From positions 3,357,501 through 3,421,500 of the forward strand of contig WPIO01000019.1 of the NCBI GenBank assembly GCA_009760855.2: a DNA stretch of 64,000 nt, read 5' to 3'. The notes beneath the pieces are model-generated. The model made no database searches. It was not told where the DNA came from and was given only the letters and a program-made list of their open reading frames with translations. Shown in pieces: positions 26,401-38,800 of this stretch. Each line of letters opens with the position of its first letter. The stretch's first letter is position 1. The position numbers and the translations under genes were made by a program. The DNA is from Cristatella mucedo (lineage: Eukaryota; Bryozoa; Phylactolaemata; Cristatellidae).

Positions 26401-26772
26401 TAACCGAAGATCTACGACGATCTACGATCACTATAGACGTACTCAGCTGCCCAAACATTCATGCGACGCGACGGTGCCAGACGGCGGTTTGTGGCCTCGT
26501 TTACTCTCTTCTCGCTTAAGGCGCGATAGCTGGTCCGCGAGTTCGAAGCCAATCGCGATCGCCGGAGACTACGCTTCGGTGAATTCAGTAGCGTCCTTCT
26601 GCCGCGGCCGACATGCGGGAGCCGCACATGCTCATCTCACCGGAAGTCTAAGCTAGCCTCGCCAATGATTGGCCGTCGGACTGTCGCTGCCGCCAGTCAC
26701 GCCGCCCAGCCTGCGGCACCTACCTGCATCGCTGAGTGGAACCTTTATCGCAGCCGCTGTGGCTAATTTGCG

Positions 26773-26839
26773 ATGGCGGCCGCAGTAGCGCTCTCCCCGC
26801 GCTTTCATTACCTCGCGTCGGCGGGATACTTCCTCGGAG
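26773..26839 (+). CDS. opsin exon 1
   Basis: 67 nt: ATG (context GCGATGG) and 22 codons, MAAAVALSPRF to AGYFLG. It ends in phase 1 at GGAG|GTGAGT. It encodes the very short extracellular N terminus and the start of TM1, and has no N-glycosylation sequon. Confidence 0.8.
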
Positions 26840-29800
26840 GTGAGTCGGCCGCTCGACGCTCAGCAGCCGCCGCCGAACCCCTCGCGTTGTCCCGCCCAGC
26901 CGCGCGCTGCCGTCGTTCCCCTACCCGGAGAGACCGTCCCCAACCTCCGGCGAATTGCCGGCCTCGTGCGGGCACTCGTGCGCCTCGGCTGCCGGCTCGG
27001 GCTTCTCGCTCGGCTTATCGCGCGCGTCTGATGTCGCGATTGGCCCGCGACATCCCGCCGCGCTTGCCGACAGCGGTTTATCGGCCCCAGCGATTCTCGC
27101 GGCCGAACGCCAGATTTCCCGCTAGGGGGCACTGGCGCAGTGGCTGCGGCCTCGGCTCCGAGGCGTCGTCCGCTACCTGCTACAGACGGGCGACCCGCCA
27201 CGTCCGATCGAGGCGGCGAAAAGCGACTTGGGGGAGGTTTCAGCCAAACAGACCGCGGCCGCCGTCGCGGAGAAACCTCGCCGCCGAGGGGAGGGGAGTT
27301 TGATCACCAATTCGCTGATGGCGACTGGCGTCCGTTCAGTTTTCGAGTCAAGTATATTGGCATGCGATCCGAAAATGCCGAGTCTGCAGTCACTCGCAGT
27401 CGTTCGACCTACAACGAGGTCAGTGCAGGCTCGGGCGGGGGCGTAACAGTTTTGCCGGAGAATATGGTAGTTACATCTGTAGAAACCGCGGGCTACCCAA
27501 TTGCTTGCCAGCTTCGAGGCCAATCCCTCGAGGTCAGACACACCCGAAATCACATTTGTCTTGTTGTGGCAGACAAAAGGACACTTCTCGCCCGCGCTGA
27601 TGCACACTTTTCTGCCTGCCGTCCGGTCTGATCGGACCACTTCTATGTCTGTCTCTCTACTTAGGCGGCTGAGTAAATAGTCACACCTTGCACACCTTTC
27701 ACACCTTGGTGTCCATGACCATTAACGAGCACACGGCGTTAACACATCTGTCGTTTACGACTGTCCTCGCGGACCGCCCGTCGGCCGCTACGGGGTCTTC
27801 CCATTTTCCATTAACAAGCCGCGTGGCAGCTCAGCGTCAGCTTTTAAGCCATCGTAGTTGTTTTACTTACCATTTAATTGCATTTCCCATTGCAGCAAAT
27901 GTAAAGCGCCTAGAAAGAGATTAAGTTCTCTGAGGGCGCTTTATCAAGTACATTATTATTATTATTATTTTTTATTATTATTAGTATGGGGAGAGCAGAA
28001 CTTTGCATAGCAGACGGCAATGGCTCGTGCCTGTAGCATGGTAATCGCTGAAACGTAGGCGTCAAACGTTGCTCGAGCCCCTTGCTGGGGGAGGGGGAGT
28101 GGCATCGAGTAGCCCAGGGCGAGGCCTGGTTTTAATAATAATAACAGTAAACTTATACGGTGCCCTCCCTCAGAGAACTTAATCTCTTTCTAGGCACTTT
28201 ATATATGCTGAAAGGGAAGCGTGACCATATGGTAAGTGCTATATGCTCAATGACAACAAGCATAACATGGTTAGAGGTGACATGCACAGGATCATCGTGC
28301 AAAATGGTTAGTGACAGCATGCACAGTGTCAGCATGCATAAGCACCCAAAGGACGAATGACATGGACCCACTAAATGATCCATTGGTGTGTTTTAGCTTC
28401 ATTTTAAATGTCAAGTCCGGGTGGTGTCGTGGCATTAGTCGGGAGTGAGTTCTAGGCTTTAGGAGCGTAGGAACTCAAGGCACGATTCCCGAACGATTTA
28501 AGGCTCCTACGAGGTGTAGCTACGATTTGGTTCAGAAAAGTGGGTGGTACGATGCCTTGGCTGGTTAAGGAGTAGTTCTGATAGGTAGGCTGGAGTCAGA
28601 GAATGGAGGTACCTAAAAGTGACAGAATCTTGAGGTCGATGTGCTGCTGCTAGATTGGGAGATGGTGCAGGCCGGCAAGAAGTAGTGTGATGTGGCAACC
28701 TCGATGCTGACGACAGACAAGCCTAGCTGAAGAGTTTTGCACCAACTGTTAAGCGCCTGATTGCACAGACCTGTAGACCAGAAAGTAGTGATTTGCAGAA
28801 GTCGAGACGGCGTCGTCTATTTATAGATTGAGCGCACTTTCGGCTGTGAGCACAGTGCCCATAGCAGCTAATTTGGTGTCGTTACATCATCGTCTGGCAC
28901 AGAGCCAACTCACTCCCTCTCATCCTGCTATGGGCACCATGCACATAGTCGAAAGTGCTCTGGCTCTATAAACAAATGATGGCGTATTAGCTGAGACGGG
29001 ATATCACAAATGCTTGGGCCAATTTAAATGTGGTATTCCTGTCTAAGAGAGGCCGAATTTTAGCAATGTCATGTAGCTGAAAGTAGGCAGACTTATGTAG
29101 CTGAAAGTAGGCAGACTCGACTGTGGAGCTGATGTGGTCGTCTGGTGAAAGGTCACTTTAGATTATGGCACCCAGATTCGGTGCAGATGCAACTTGAGAA
29201 ATGCTGGCAGAGCAGAGCCGATTTTGAGCATAAAGCTTTCAAACTTCTGAGTCACACTTGGTTTGCCTATAACTAGTAAGTTGGATGTTATCGTCATTTA
29301 ATATGGGAAAGTTTGCTTCCATCCATGTGCGGATGTCAGTAATACATGCAGCAAGGGAGTTGAGAGTTCGTCGAGCTGGAGGGCTGGGATGGATCAAAGC
29401 AACGGTACAACGGAGTGGTCATCTGCATAGAAGTGAAAGCCTAGATTGTGCTTGGTGATCACATCGGCAAGAAGGTGAATATAAACTGTAAAGAGCAGCG
29501 GACCAAGCACAGAGCCCTTAGGTACCCCATACTTCAGTGGTTGCTCAAATGGTCTTTTTTCCCATTCGCATCAATACTCTGGAGCCTACCACTGAGATAG
29601 AACTTGAACCATTGCAGTGCAACTAGCAGTTCGGACGGCCGGTTAGCCACACTGCAGCACTTTGCAGAGCCTCCATGTGTCATAATGTCCTCGATCTGCC
29701 GAAGCTTCCATTCACCTCAACGGGCTGTTGCCACAAGTGAGCCTTGTCGTGGGGCAAATGTCTGTTAACGGGCTCCTAAAATCGCTGCTGAGTTGACAGC

Positions 29801-32800
29801 TGGGTCGTACTAGTCCCTTCCTGCGCTCAAGCTGTTGTAGCGAGCACACTGTAGCACCGGTCCTCCTGCAAGAAAGAAAAGATGTCGGTGACAATAAAGA
29901 TGCTGGCAGGCAAACTCCTCTCGGTTTGTGAAGCATCTGTGGCCTGGTCATTCAGACGTGTCTTCGGCAGTGGCCACCGAGTGAGCTACAGCACCGCCTC
30001 CGCCGCCGCCGGAATTCGTTCCCGTCTGCTGCTTCAGCGCCGGCTCCGGCTCTGAAGCGCATTCGCCGAAGCTCTCCCGCTGCGACTTCGCAGCAGGGAA
30101 TGTCTTTGCTCGCTCGATTCTCCTGCTCCACCTTTGCTTGCAGGCTTGCTCAGTACCGTGGCACATCTATGGCTGCTCTTCGATTTCCTGAGCGTGCTCG
30201 GACTGCCTCGGAAGCTGAAGTATCTTCATCAAAGCCTGGCCGTGGCCAATCTTATACTGGTAGCTGTATTCCTATTCGGAACGCTGTCGCATTTCGAGCA
30301 GAAGTATGTGGCAACAGCTGCGCGCCTCGCCGCCGGTCGATGCTGCTTGCTGCTGCTGCAGCTGCGTTGTGCGCCGGTCGGCTGAAGCTTAGCAGTCGGA
30401 TGTTTAGTCGAAGCTAGGGCCTCAGGCACTCATATTGCCAGCGAAAATAGCCTTGGAAATAGGGCAATTTAAGCTTGACCCTAAGACTCTCGGCCCTTGC
30501 AAACAATTTCCTCATAAACCGGCTTGGCAAATAAACCAGCTGTGGTGTCCTAAACTCCTCTGCTTGGTCATAAGCACGGCTGTGTCTAAACTGGCTGCTG
30601 GGCTGCAGTAATAACGTGACCATACGGGCTACTGGCCCATATGCTTATAGCACGGCCATAAATCAGTCACACTAACCGAGCCCAATTAAGGCAGTATTGC
30701 CTTTGGCAGCCCTGCTTTTGTTCTCTGGGTTTGTGCAGCATCCGATCGTGTTTCCTATGCAGCAAATGTAGAGCATGTAGAAAGAGATTGAGTTCTCTGA
30801 GAACGCTTTATCAAGTGCGTGATATTATTACTGTTATTATGTGCTAGCCATGGATTGTGTAATAGATGCAGCAATACTAGCTTACTGAGAGGCACTTGTT
30901 GCTTTCACATACCCGTGTGTCGTGTTTACCGAAGGCATGTGCCTTCCACAGGTGCCCAGGTTTGGCCCAGCAGTAAGATGCTTGCCTTAAACGACTATGG
31001 TCGTGGGCTCGAGCCATGTGGCATATATAAACCATCTGGCTAGAGGTTTTAAGTTCCCCTAGGCCATTGTGCACATACAAATATGCAAATGAAATATATA
31101 AGCATGTGCTCAGCTGTTATAACTGGTGCAAGCAGGCATGGATGACTCGTGACAGGAAATTGCCAGTCTTAATAAGCTGAAGGCAGCAGCATATGCAAGT
31201 GTATCTGTCAGGCATTGGTCGTTTATTCAATGTAATGACAGAGGTAGTGTCACTGGCGATAAAAGAAAGCCAAAAGTACCAATATCCACGATTTAGAGAG
31301 GGTGTCAACTCAAAATCCCAACACTTATTTGCAGCATGCTCACCGTGTCTATACCTATCATGTCTATACCGTGGAACTTGTGTCCGTAATTATTATGCTA
31401 TATTTGCTGCCATGTCTGGCACACCCTTTCCGGTCGTAGTCCTTAGGTGTTACTTCTATTCGGCTTGCTTACTCTCACTGCACTAACTCTGCCATGCTTT
31501 CACTTTTTTTCTGCTAGTGAGACGAAGCTACTCACAGCTGCCCATCACACACGAAAAAAAGTCACTTAAATCGTTGTGCACAGTATGTGCATTCTGGTGC
31601 ATGCACCAGCATGGTGCCAAAGCGGCACTATGCCCACATCTACTGCCTGCACAGCATTTGAGCCACTTCTGCTGTGTGTGCCGTGTGCAATGTGTATATG
31701 CATGTGTTTGTGTGTGTGTGCATGCATGCGTTTGTTTTCTTTCGTCAGCTCTGTTGCTTTCAAGCATGCGAGAGCTGCGAACGTGCTAAGTACTTACTAG
31801 TGACTGGACGCAGCCGAGCAATAATTGGGGGGCATTGCACAGATTTGCAACTCTTGAGTGAATGAATAGCTCTGTTATTGCAGGTGGTACTTTGGAAATT
31901 TCTGGTGTCAGTTTTACATATTCATAGCAATGTTTAGCACCATCGCTGCAGTCGGAAACCTAGCAGCTGTCCTGTATGCCGAATATACACGTGCGTTTAA
32001 CCCAAAGCTCGGTAAGTACAATGTCTCGAGACACGTGCATACCATGCATCTACCTTGGTACTGTATACAGCCTGGTGACTTGGACCGATCATGATTAACC
32101 TCTGGTGGCCGATCCAAGTCCTGCCTATTACTAAGGCAATTCATTTCCTTTGGGCTTAAAGTATTATGAAGTTGTGCTAGGTTCCAAGTAACTTGGGCCT
32201 CTACAAAGGCTTGATCGTGCCTCTGCAGTAGTAGCCTCTCGCCAAGTGAATCCCCACACACACTCACTATAAATACGGTTCATGTTCATTGAAAATGTGG
32301 ACACAGTCGTAGCATAAATCACCATAATGCTGTAACTGCATATCCAAGTAGCATTATTAAATTATATACCCACAACTATGAAAAGCATTCATATCTTATG
32401 TATTTATATTGTATAAGCACGAAGCAGTCTGGTTATTTTGTCATCGCCAAGCATAGTCCGAGATTCAAGTTGATGACTCTGCTTGAAGAGAAGAGTGTGT
32501 GTGTGTGTGCGCGTGCATGTGTGTGCGCGTGCATGTGTGCACGTGGAAGTGCACATGTGCAGCCCCATAAACTAAATCTCATGTATTTTGCTCATAAATT
32601 TCTCCAGGCTCTGCAGAACCTAATGGACAAGAGCTTCGTCCAAGTGCTGGCCCATCGGCTAATGCTTGCATCTTTCGTTTAGTCATCCTGTATTACTAAA
32701 GTTCTCTGCTCAATTCCAAATCGGGGAAACTTGCGTCTGAGACAGAGAGCATACATTCAAACAGGCATTCAAACAATCGTGTGGTGCATGGCCTTTGGGG

Positions 32801-35800
32801 ATGTGAGTGGTCCTTTGGTTCCTAGCTTTATAAATGTGTGCATTTTTTGCTGACTAGTGGTTAGCAGTGTCGTTCTGCTCTAGCTGAAATGGGTGTCATT
32901 CTGCTCTAGCTGAAATGGAGTAATGATGCTCAGTGAGACAGTAGCTGCATGTCATCACACCGAGACTCCAATTGAATATCCTCAGTGCTTGGATTTCACA
33001 GCAACAGGTCAGATGCGCAAACTGAAGTGAAACTTAAAAAACCAGCTAATGTGCATGTGCTTCGTTCTTGCAAATCGTCCTTTTATGGTCTGATGCAGGT
33101 TGATATGTATTCTCTTCAGCCTATGTCACGTGCCTAGAGAACAAAATTTACTTCTCGTGGCTATTAAAAAATGTGTCGTTATTGTGATTATTAAAAAACT
33201 TGCCCTTGGTGATAGAGGGAGGTCTAAATAGAGGCTGCAGATCATACGCGATAGCTTCACTTTAACTTATTGCACTGAGTAGCTCATTCCCGAGGACTTT
33301 CAGTCGATCAGATAAGGCTTTCGTAGGCCTCTTGCATCAGTTGCAAGCTTGTGGGTATGTGGGGTGAGGGCACAGCTCGGCAATCGGCGCTCCAGGGCGT
33401 ATGCATGCACACTCACAGGGCCCGGTAGCTCTCCACTTTGCAGGTTTGATCTCGTGACGCTTGCCGATTCTCTCGCCTTCGACACTATCTCTTCCTGCCT
33501 CTGTGCCCAGGATAGCGTGCAAGCTTTGCTGCTGACCTGGCCTGCAGGAGTGACTTGACGGTTGCTGCCCTCTTTGTAGATCCGGATGCAGTTGTGCACT
33601 TCAAGCTGCCTCTCGCGCTGGCTTGGACCAATGCACTGTTCTGGGGCCTGGCCGCCATCGGAGGATGGGCCGAGTATGTGCCGCACTTTGGCGCCTTGTA
33701 GCTGCGAGCACGCGACACCTCCGGCATGCAGTAGTGATTGGTAGGCCATTTGCTAGCCTCTCAAAAGCTCGACCAAAACCGTGAGCAACACTCCGCCACA
33801 CTTTGGTAGTGAGCCGCGATTGAGTGTAAAACGAGAGAGCACCATGAAGCACCGGAAGTAAGGGGTCGCCTTTCACGTGCTCGGGGCTCTTCGTTGGTTT
33901 CCTGAGGATTTATGAGTTAGAACTTGGCTGTAAATGTAGGTGTCTTCATAAAGTTAAGCGACCGGCCACAATGTTTAGTGGAACGTTTGCACCATTATCT
34001 GGTAGCTCCTCCTTTACTGCTTTCGCGAAAAAAATACTTCCAGGCGAATAAGGCCGTGTTGACAAATAAACTCATGTTTATTTTTCAAGTTTTGTAATCA
34101 CTAAATGACCTAGGCTTGTAGTAAGTGGCTCTGTTGTGAATTCTAATTACTTCCTGTGTGCTGCGTGGAAACCACGATCCTCATGAGCGATTCTGGAGTA
34201 ATTTATTTTGCCAGAATTGACATTAAGCCTTATCTAAGACATCTCCTAGGTGATACAAATAGTTGACGATCTTACACTAAGAAATAATTGACAATCTTGT
34301 ACTTTACTCCAAAGCATCTTTTAATTTTGCTCCAAAGCATCCAAATATTTTGCATAGAGCTTCAAATTGGGGCTTATATTTAGTCATGGCATTACAGTCA
34401 GTAGATGATAGGAATTGGATAGGATTGGGACCATTGTCTTAAGATTCTCTCACCGACAGTGAGGAGCACCTAGGATCTTTATCCTTGTGCAGTTAAACAA
34501 CTAGCCCTCTCGGGGTTACCGTTCTTGGAATACCGCCATGTTTATGATTTCAAGTATTTATGCATGTCTGCGTTTTGCTGTATATGATAGAGCGGTCTGG
34601 CACAAGCTATTTTACAACGGTCCCATGCCATCACTCAGCCATGGCTGAACTTGACCGTCTTCTGAAGGCATTCATCGTGGTACGCTTCATTGATACACTG
34701 CTTCACAAAGCCTCTCCTACCAGGATTGAAGATGCCTAACTTCGATTCATCGGTCCACACAGCTTGCAGCTAGTCAGCCAAGTTCCAGTGGGCGTTGACC
34801 CAAGGCCGTTTTAGGCGGCTTAATTTGTGCTTTTAAAAAGCAGATGCTGACGATTGGCAATCCACGGGAGTATATCTTGTTGGTGTTAACTTCGGCAGAC
34901 CGGTTGATTCGATTAGCCTTAAGCCCTGTCGCACGCTGAAGTCCCCTAGCAACACTCAGAAGTAAACTTTTTCTTCGAGGCTTTCCCCTTTATGGCCGTG
35001 TCATCCGAATCGTTTATCAGCTTAGTGCCGCAGCAGCACCTCTTCCTTCTTTTCCATCGTAACGAGTTGTAATTCCTTCTTGATATTGCAGCGAGTTCAC
35101 ATTGCTCGGAAATCCTAAGCGCTCCTACAGTGCCTACTACCTTCTTGAAGCCTTCTTGCCTGTTGGATGCAGTCCCCCTGCAAAGCTTGGCGCTTTTGTG
35201 AGACCTTCCTTGCTTTGCTCCTCTTCTAGTGCTTGCAAGTAGCTACTCTTTTATCACCTCCAAATTTAGCGTCAAGGGTAAGCCGCCTAACTAGCTTCCT
35301 GGGAAGTATCGCTGTGCAGACAAACCACTGTAGCGTTCGATAATTGCACCGTTTTTAGCAAGGCTCGCCAGCTCTGATTAGGCGACATTTCAACCGCATT
35401 TTTCCACTTTGGTGATTATTTTTTAGTACAATTTGCGTCTTGTGCTCCTGAAAGCAGTGGGAGCACCTTTGTTAAGTAAGAATTTATGTGGGGACTAGAA
35501 TGCTGTACTGCGTCTGAGTGCATCTTAGCTAGTCCCGTGGGAGAGTTCTTCAAAATAAGAATTTTCCCTTACCCGGTACTCGCTCAAACGTTTGACTGCA
35601 CCTGATATATACCTGGCAGCATGTTCTGGTTTCATACCGTGCATCTCTATGGCACTACGGCAGGGGCTGGCCTCAACAGTTCAAGGAGACATTTCGGTAC
35701 TTTAGCTCATCATTGGCCGAGGCATCGTCGGTGACGAAATGGGCCAAAAATGTTCTGCTGGATGTCATCCAAAAGAGGGGCATGTAGTCAGGTGACCATG

Positions 35801-38800
35801 CCTCCCCAACTGTTTACATGGGAACGGTTGACTCAGTTGCCGACGATTGCAGTTAGTTATTTACCAAGTTTAGCAAACTGAAACCTTGTGCAAAATTATA
35901 TTGACAGATTGTTACACTTTAATAATTAGTTTAGCCTAATGGCTTACTCGAATTAGCAACAACTGAACTCAGATCGATGGACCATTTGGGTAGAAACTTT
36001 TGGAGAGCAGTGTGTGTGTGTCTGTGTGTGTGTGCGCGCGTGTGTGTGTGTGTGTGTGCATAAACGAATTCTTATGACAAGAATTTACCAACCTTGTCGC
36101 AAACTGCTACTGTATCTGGCAAGTACCTGGTTGCCTCGAGCGTCGATCAAATTCAACCTCAGCTTGCAAAATTAGGATACCGATCCACGGGATGTAATTT
36201 CAAGTTTTAATAGCCATGCTAGACAGCTAATTCAGCTGGGAAGGTATCCCTTATTTTTCACGAGCTGTTCTCTAGCTGCTTAGTACCTATTACTAGTGGT
36301 TCTAGCTGATAGTGTGGTCGAATACTCATAGTGCTAGCCTGAAGGTGATCTTGAACAAAATCTAAGCTGATTTAACAGCCTCATTTCTATAGCAGCAGAA
36401 AGAAGAGCCTTGTCGGCTGTAATCACCACTTGCAGTTGGCAATAAAGAATCGCCCAACTGCAGGATTCGAACCCACGACCTCGGTAGGTAGGAGCAAGCG
36501 CCTTACCCCCTGGGCTGTCACGGCCCATTATGCATGTTTTGCATCTGTTGATCAGATAACCGAGTCACATGGAGCCACTAAATGCTGTCATAAATAGATG
36601 CGTTTTTAGTTTCTTTTTAACTGTGGGTAAGTCAGGAGATGTCGTGACACAAGTCGGGAGTGAGTTCCAGGCTTTAGGAGCATACGAACTAAATGGACGG
36701 TCCTCAAAGGATTTGAGGTTTGTGCGAGGTATAGGTAAACAGTTAGATTCCGAAAAGTGGGTGGTACGATGCTTGGCCTGGTGGGGAGTAGATCTGATAG
36801 GTAGGCTGGAGCCAACGAATGAAGGGACCTGATAGTGAGGGACAAAACTTGAAGTCTGTGCTGTGCAGTAGTTCCGGTTGCGCCCGGCCGAACTCGGTGG
36901 GTTGGACGTTGGGCATTTAGTGCTCACAAAAATCATCTTTGGGAGGCATCACCTTTGGTGCGCACCCACCGTGAAAGATAATATTGCAGCATGCAGCGTC
37001 CCTTGTACCAGCTCTTCGTCGATATGTTTCATGTACAGCATAAACTGCGTGCTGCGTGCTAAGCCACACTAGTGCCCGGCCAAGCCACACTAGTGCCCGG
37101 CTAAAACGGTTGCAGTCGATTTCCATAACTTATTTGGTAGCTTAAAACATTTATTAGTGTGACTAATATGTTGGTTCAGTGCAATTGCAAAGAAGTTTTG
37201 AAATGAATATCTGCTTAGTCCAATAATTTAGCTTTTTTAAGTATGATTTTTTATTATCTTGTGTTTGATGGGGTCGGTTGCCAATTTGAGTTTCCTACAG
37301 ACTTCGACACGCATGTGTGATGTGCATGCTACCGAATGTTGTCAAGCCTTATGTAGATACCAGCTGGCCTAACAAAATTGCTTCGGTAGCTCATCTCCTA
37401 TCTATCTGTCTTATCTATCGTGCGGCCGTGGGACTGCTGTAGCACATAAGCACAAGTGACCTCCTTTGCATTGAGCCAGGATTGAAACTTAAATGTGAAC
37501 GAATGGGTATAAGGAAGGGGGTCACATGGCTTCTTTTTTACTCGACCTTAAGAGGGTTTATCGAGCACCCTGGCCACAGAAGAATCCCTCCAGTTATCCT
37601 ACGGGTTTGCAGCCTCTGCAGAAGGCAAGGTCTACCCCTCCTTGAGCTTAATCCTGGCCACGCCTGATTGCATCAACATCCAAGGCAGAGTGATATGCTG
37701 AATTACCCTATCCCCGGAAAATAAGCTACTTCTTGTGGCTTGTTCATCTGGTCTCTCTTGGCTTTGCTCCGTGTGGGCTGGTCAAGCCACTGTACCATTG
37801 TGGCTATTATTCGAAACCGGTACTGCGATTTCACTAGCTTTATGGGCCATTTAATTGATTAATAAACTAAATCATTTGTTTGATCACGAGGATTTGGTTG
37901 GATTTCCAAATAGAGGGATACCTCAGCAGCTAAGTTAGTCGCAAAATAATGTTTTGAAAGCCAGCAAGCCGATGGGGTGAGGGTCGGCTGAGATTGGACA
38001 TAGCTGTAGAGAGACGCTGAGCAGAGGCCTGTTTTAAGGCAATAAGAATATGCAAAAGAGTTCTATGCATGCACGGTTGTCTGTCGAAAGGCCCATGTCA
38101 CTTTCTTTTTAGGACAGGCATAGAACCTGCAGGCTATACATGCACTGTCCTGTGGTATAACCCGTCGTCGTATGTCAACGGCCTCACGTTTGTCGGCTTT
38201 GGTGGACCGATTGCCATCAGCACTTACATCGCAATTGAGCTATGGAGAACGGGGAAGACGAAAAATGCTCTAACAGCTGTGAGTGTTTGGCAGCTGCTGG
38301 CCTTATCATCTATGTGTACACATTGTCCATAAGCATACGTGCTTCAAATGGCTCAAACCTTACTGCATCTGTTTGAAAATCTGCTCTCGAGGGTTCGTTG
38401 GGTCGATTTCACGTATTTGCTGCAAAATAGTAGTACAGCCAGAATGCTACAGATCTGGTCTTCTTGCGCTTTTGTAAACATAACCTCGTCTTCTCTGATG
38501 GTCAAGTAAGCTTGACACGCAAATGTAAAGCGCCTAGGAAGAGATGAGTTCTCTGAGGGCGCTTTATCAAGTGCATTATTATTATTATTACTACGTGCCC
38601 ATCAGGCATACATTAGTACCAGTATCCTTGCGCAAACTGTTAGGTCTGCATTTTCTTTCTGTCTGTTTCACAGTTGTGGCAGTTCCCACACCTACTACAA
38701 GCCAGCTGCATGAACCAGCAGGACTCAAAAGGTTTCTGTTAGTGGCAGCAGCTTGGTGCCAAAGTTAGGTGAACTGCCACCTTCTAGTGGTGCTGCAGCC

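Larger units (their letters stand above)
26840..30143. other. opsin intron 1
   Basis: A 3.3-kb intron holding a plus-strand LINE tail (27868-27985) and a 1.5-kb minus-strand LINE (28135-29660) with a MITE-like insert. The first 450 bp are GC-rich and open in several frames, but the strong GTGAGT donor and phase fit favour the intron reading. Confidence 0.7.
33674..38112. other. opsin intron 4 with transposon relics
   Basis: A 4.4-kb intron with a Tc1/mariner relic (34440-35230), a GT microsatellite (36010-36058), a SINE-A (36360-36530), a LINE 3' end (36545-36870) and a 24-bp duplication at 37055-37102 (AGCCACACTAGTGCCCGGC). No further exon is needed, since phases 2/2 close exactly. Confidence 0.65.

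Noticed and set aside
26860-27303. GC-rich plus-strand frame following the opsin start as one long coding exon
   Set aside because: The strong GTGAGT donor at 26840 and phase match to exon 2 show it is intron; the frame is Arg/Pro/Ala-rich noise.
29880-29990. Opsin first exon just upstream of exon 2
   Set aside because: The only frame with the needed phase contains a stop and no ATG; the exon at 26773 fits phase, start and TM1.
33580-33711. Longer opsin exon 4 ending at the GTAGCT donor near 33701
   Set aside because: Using GTATGT at 33674 restores phase and gives the exact GW-x5-EP spacing of RGR-type opsins; the longer exon would insert extra residues and break phase.
35095-35220. Additional opsin exon after CAG at about 35092
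   Set aside because: Neither phase nor content fits between exons 4 and 5, and the stretch overlaps the transposase relic.
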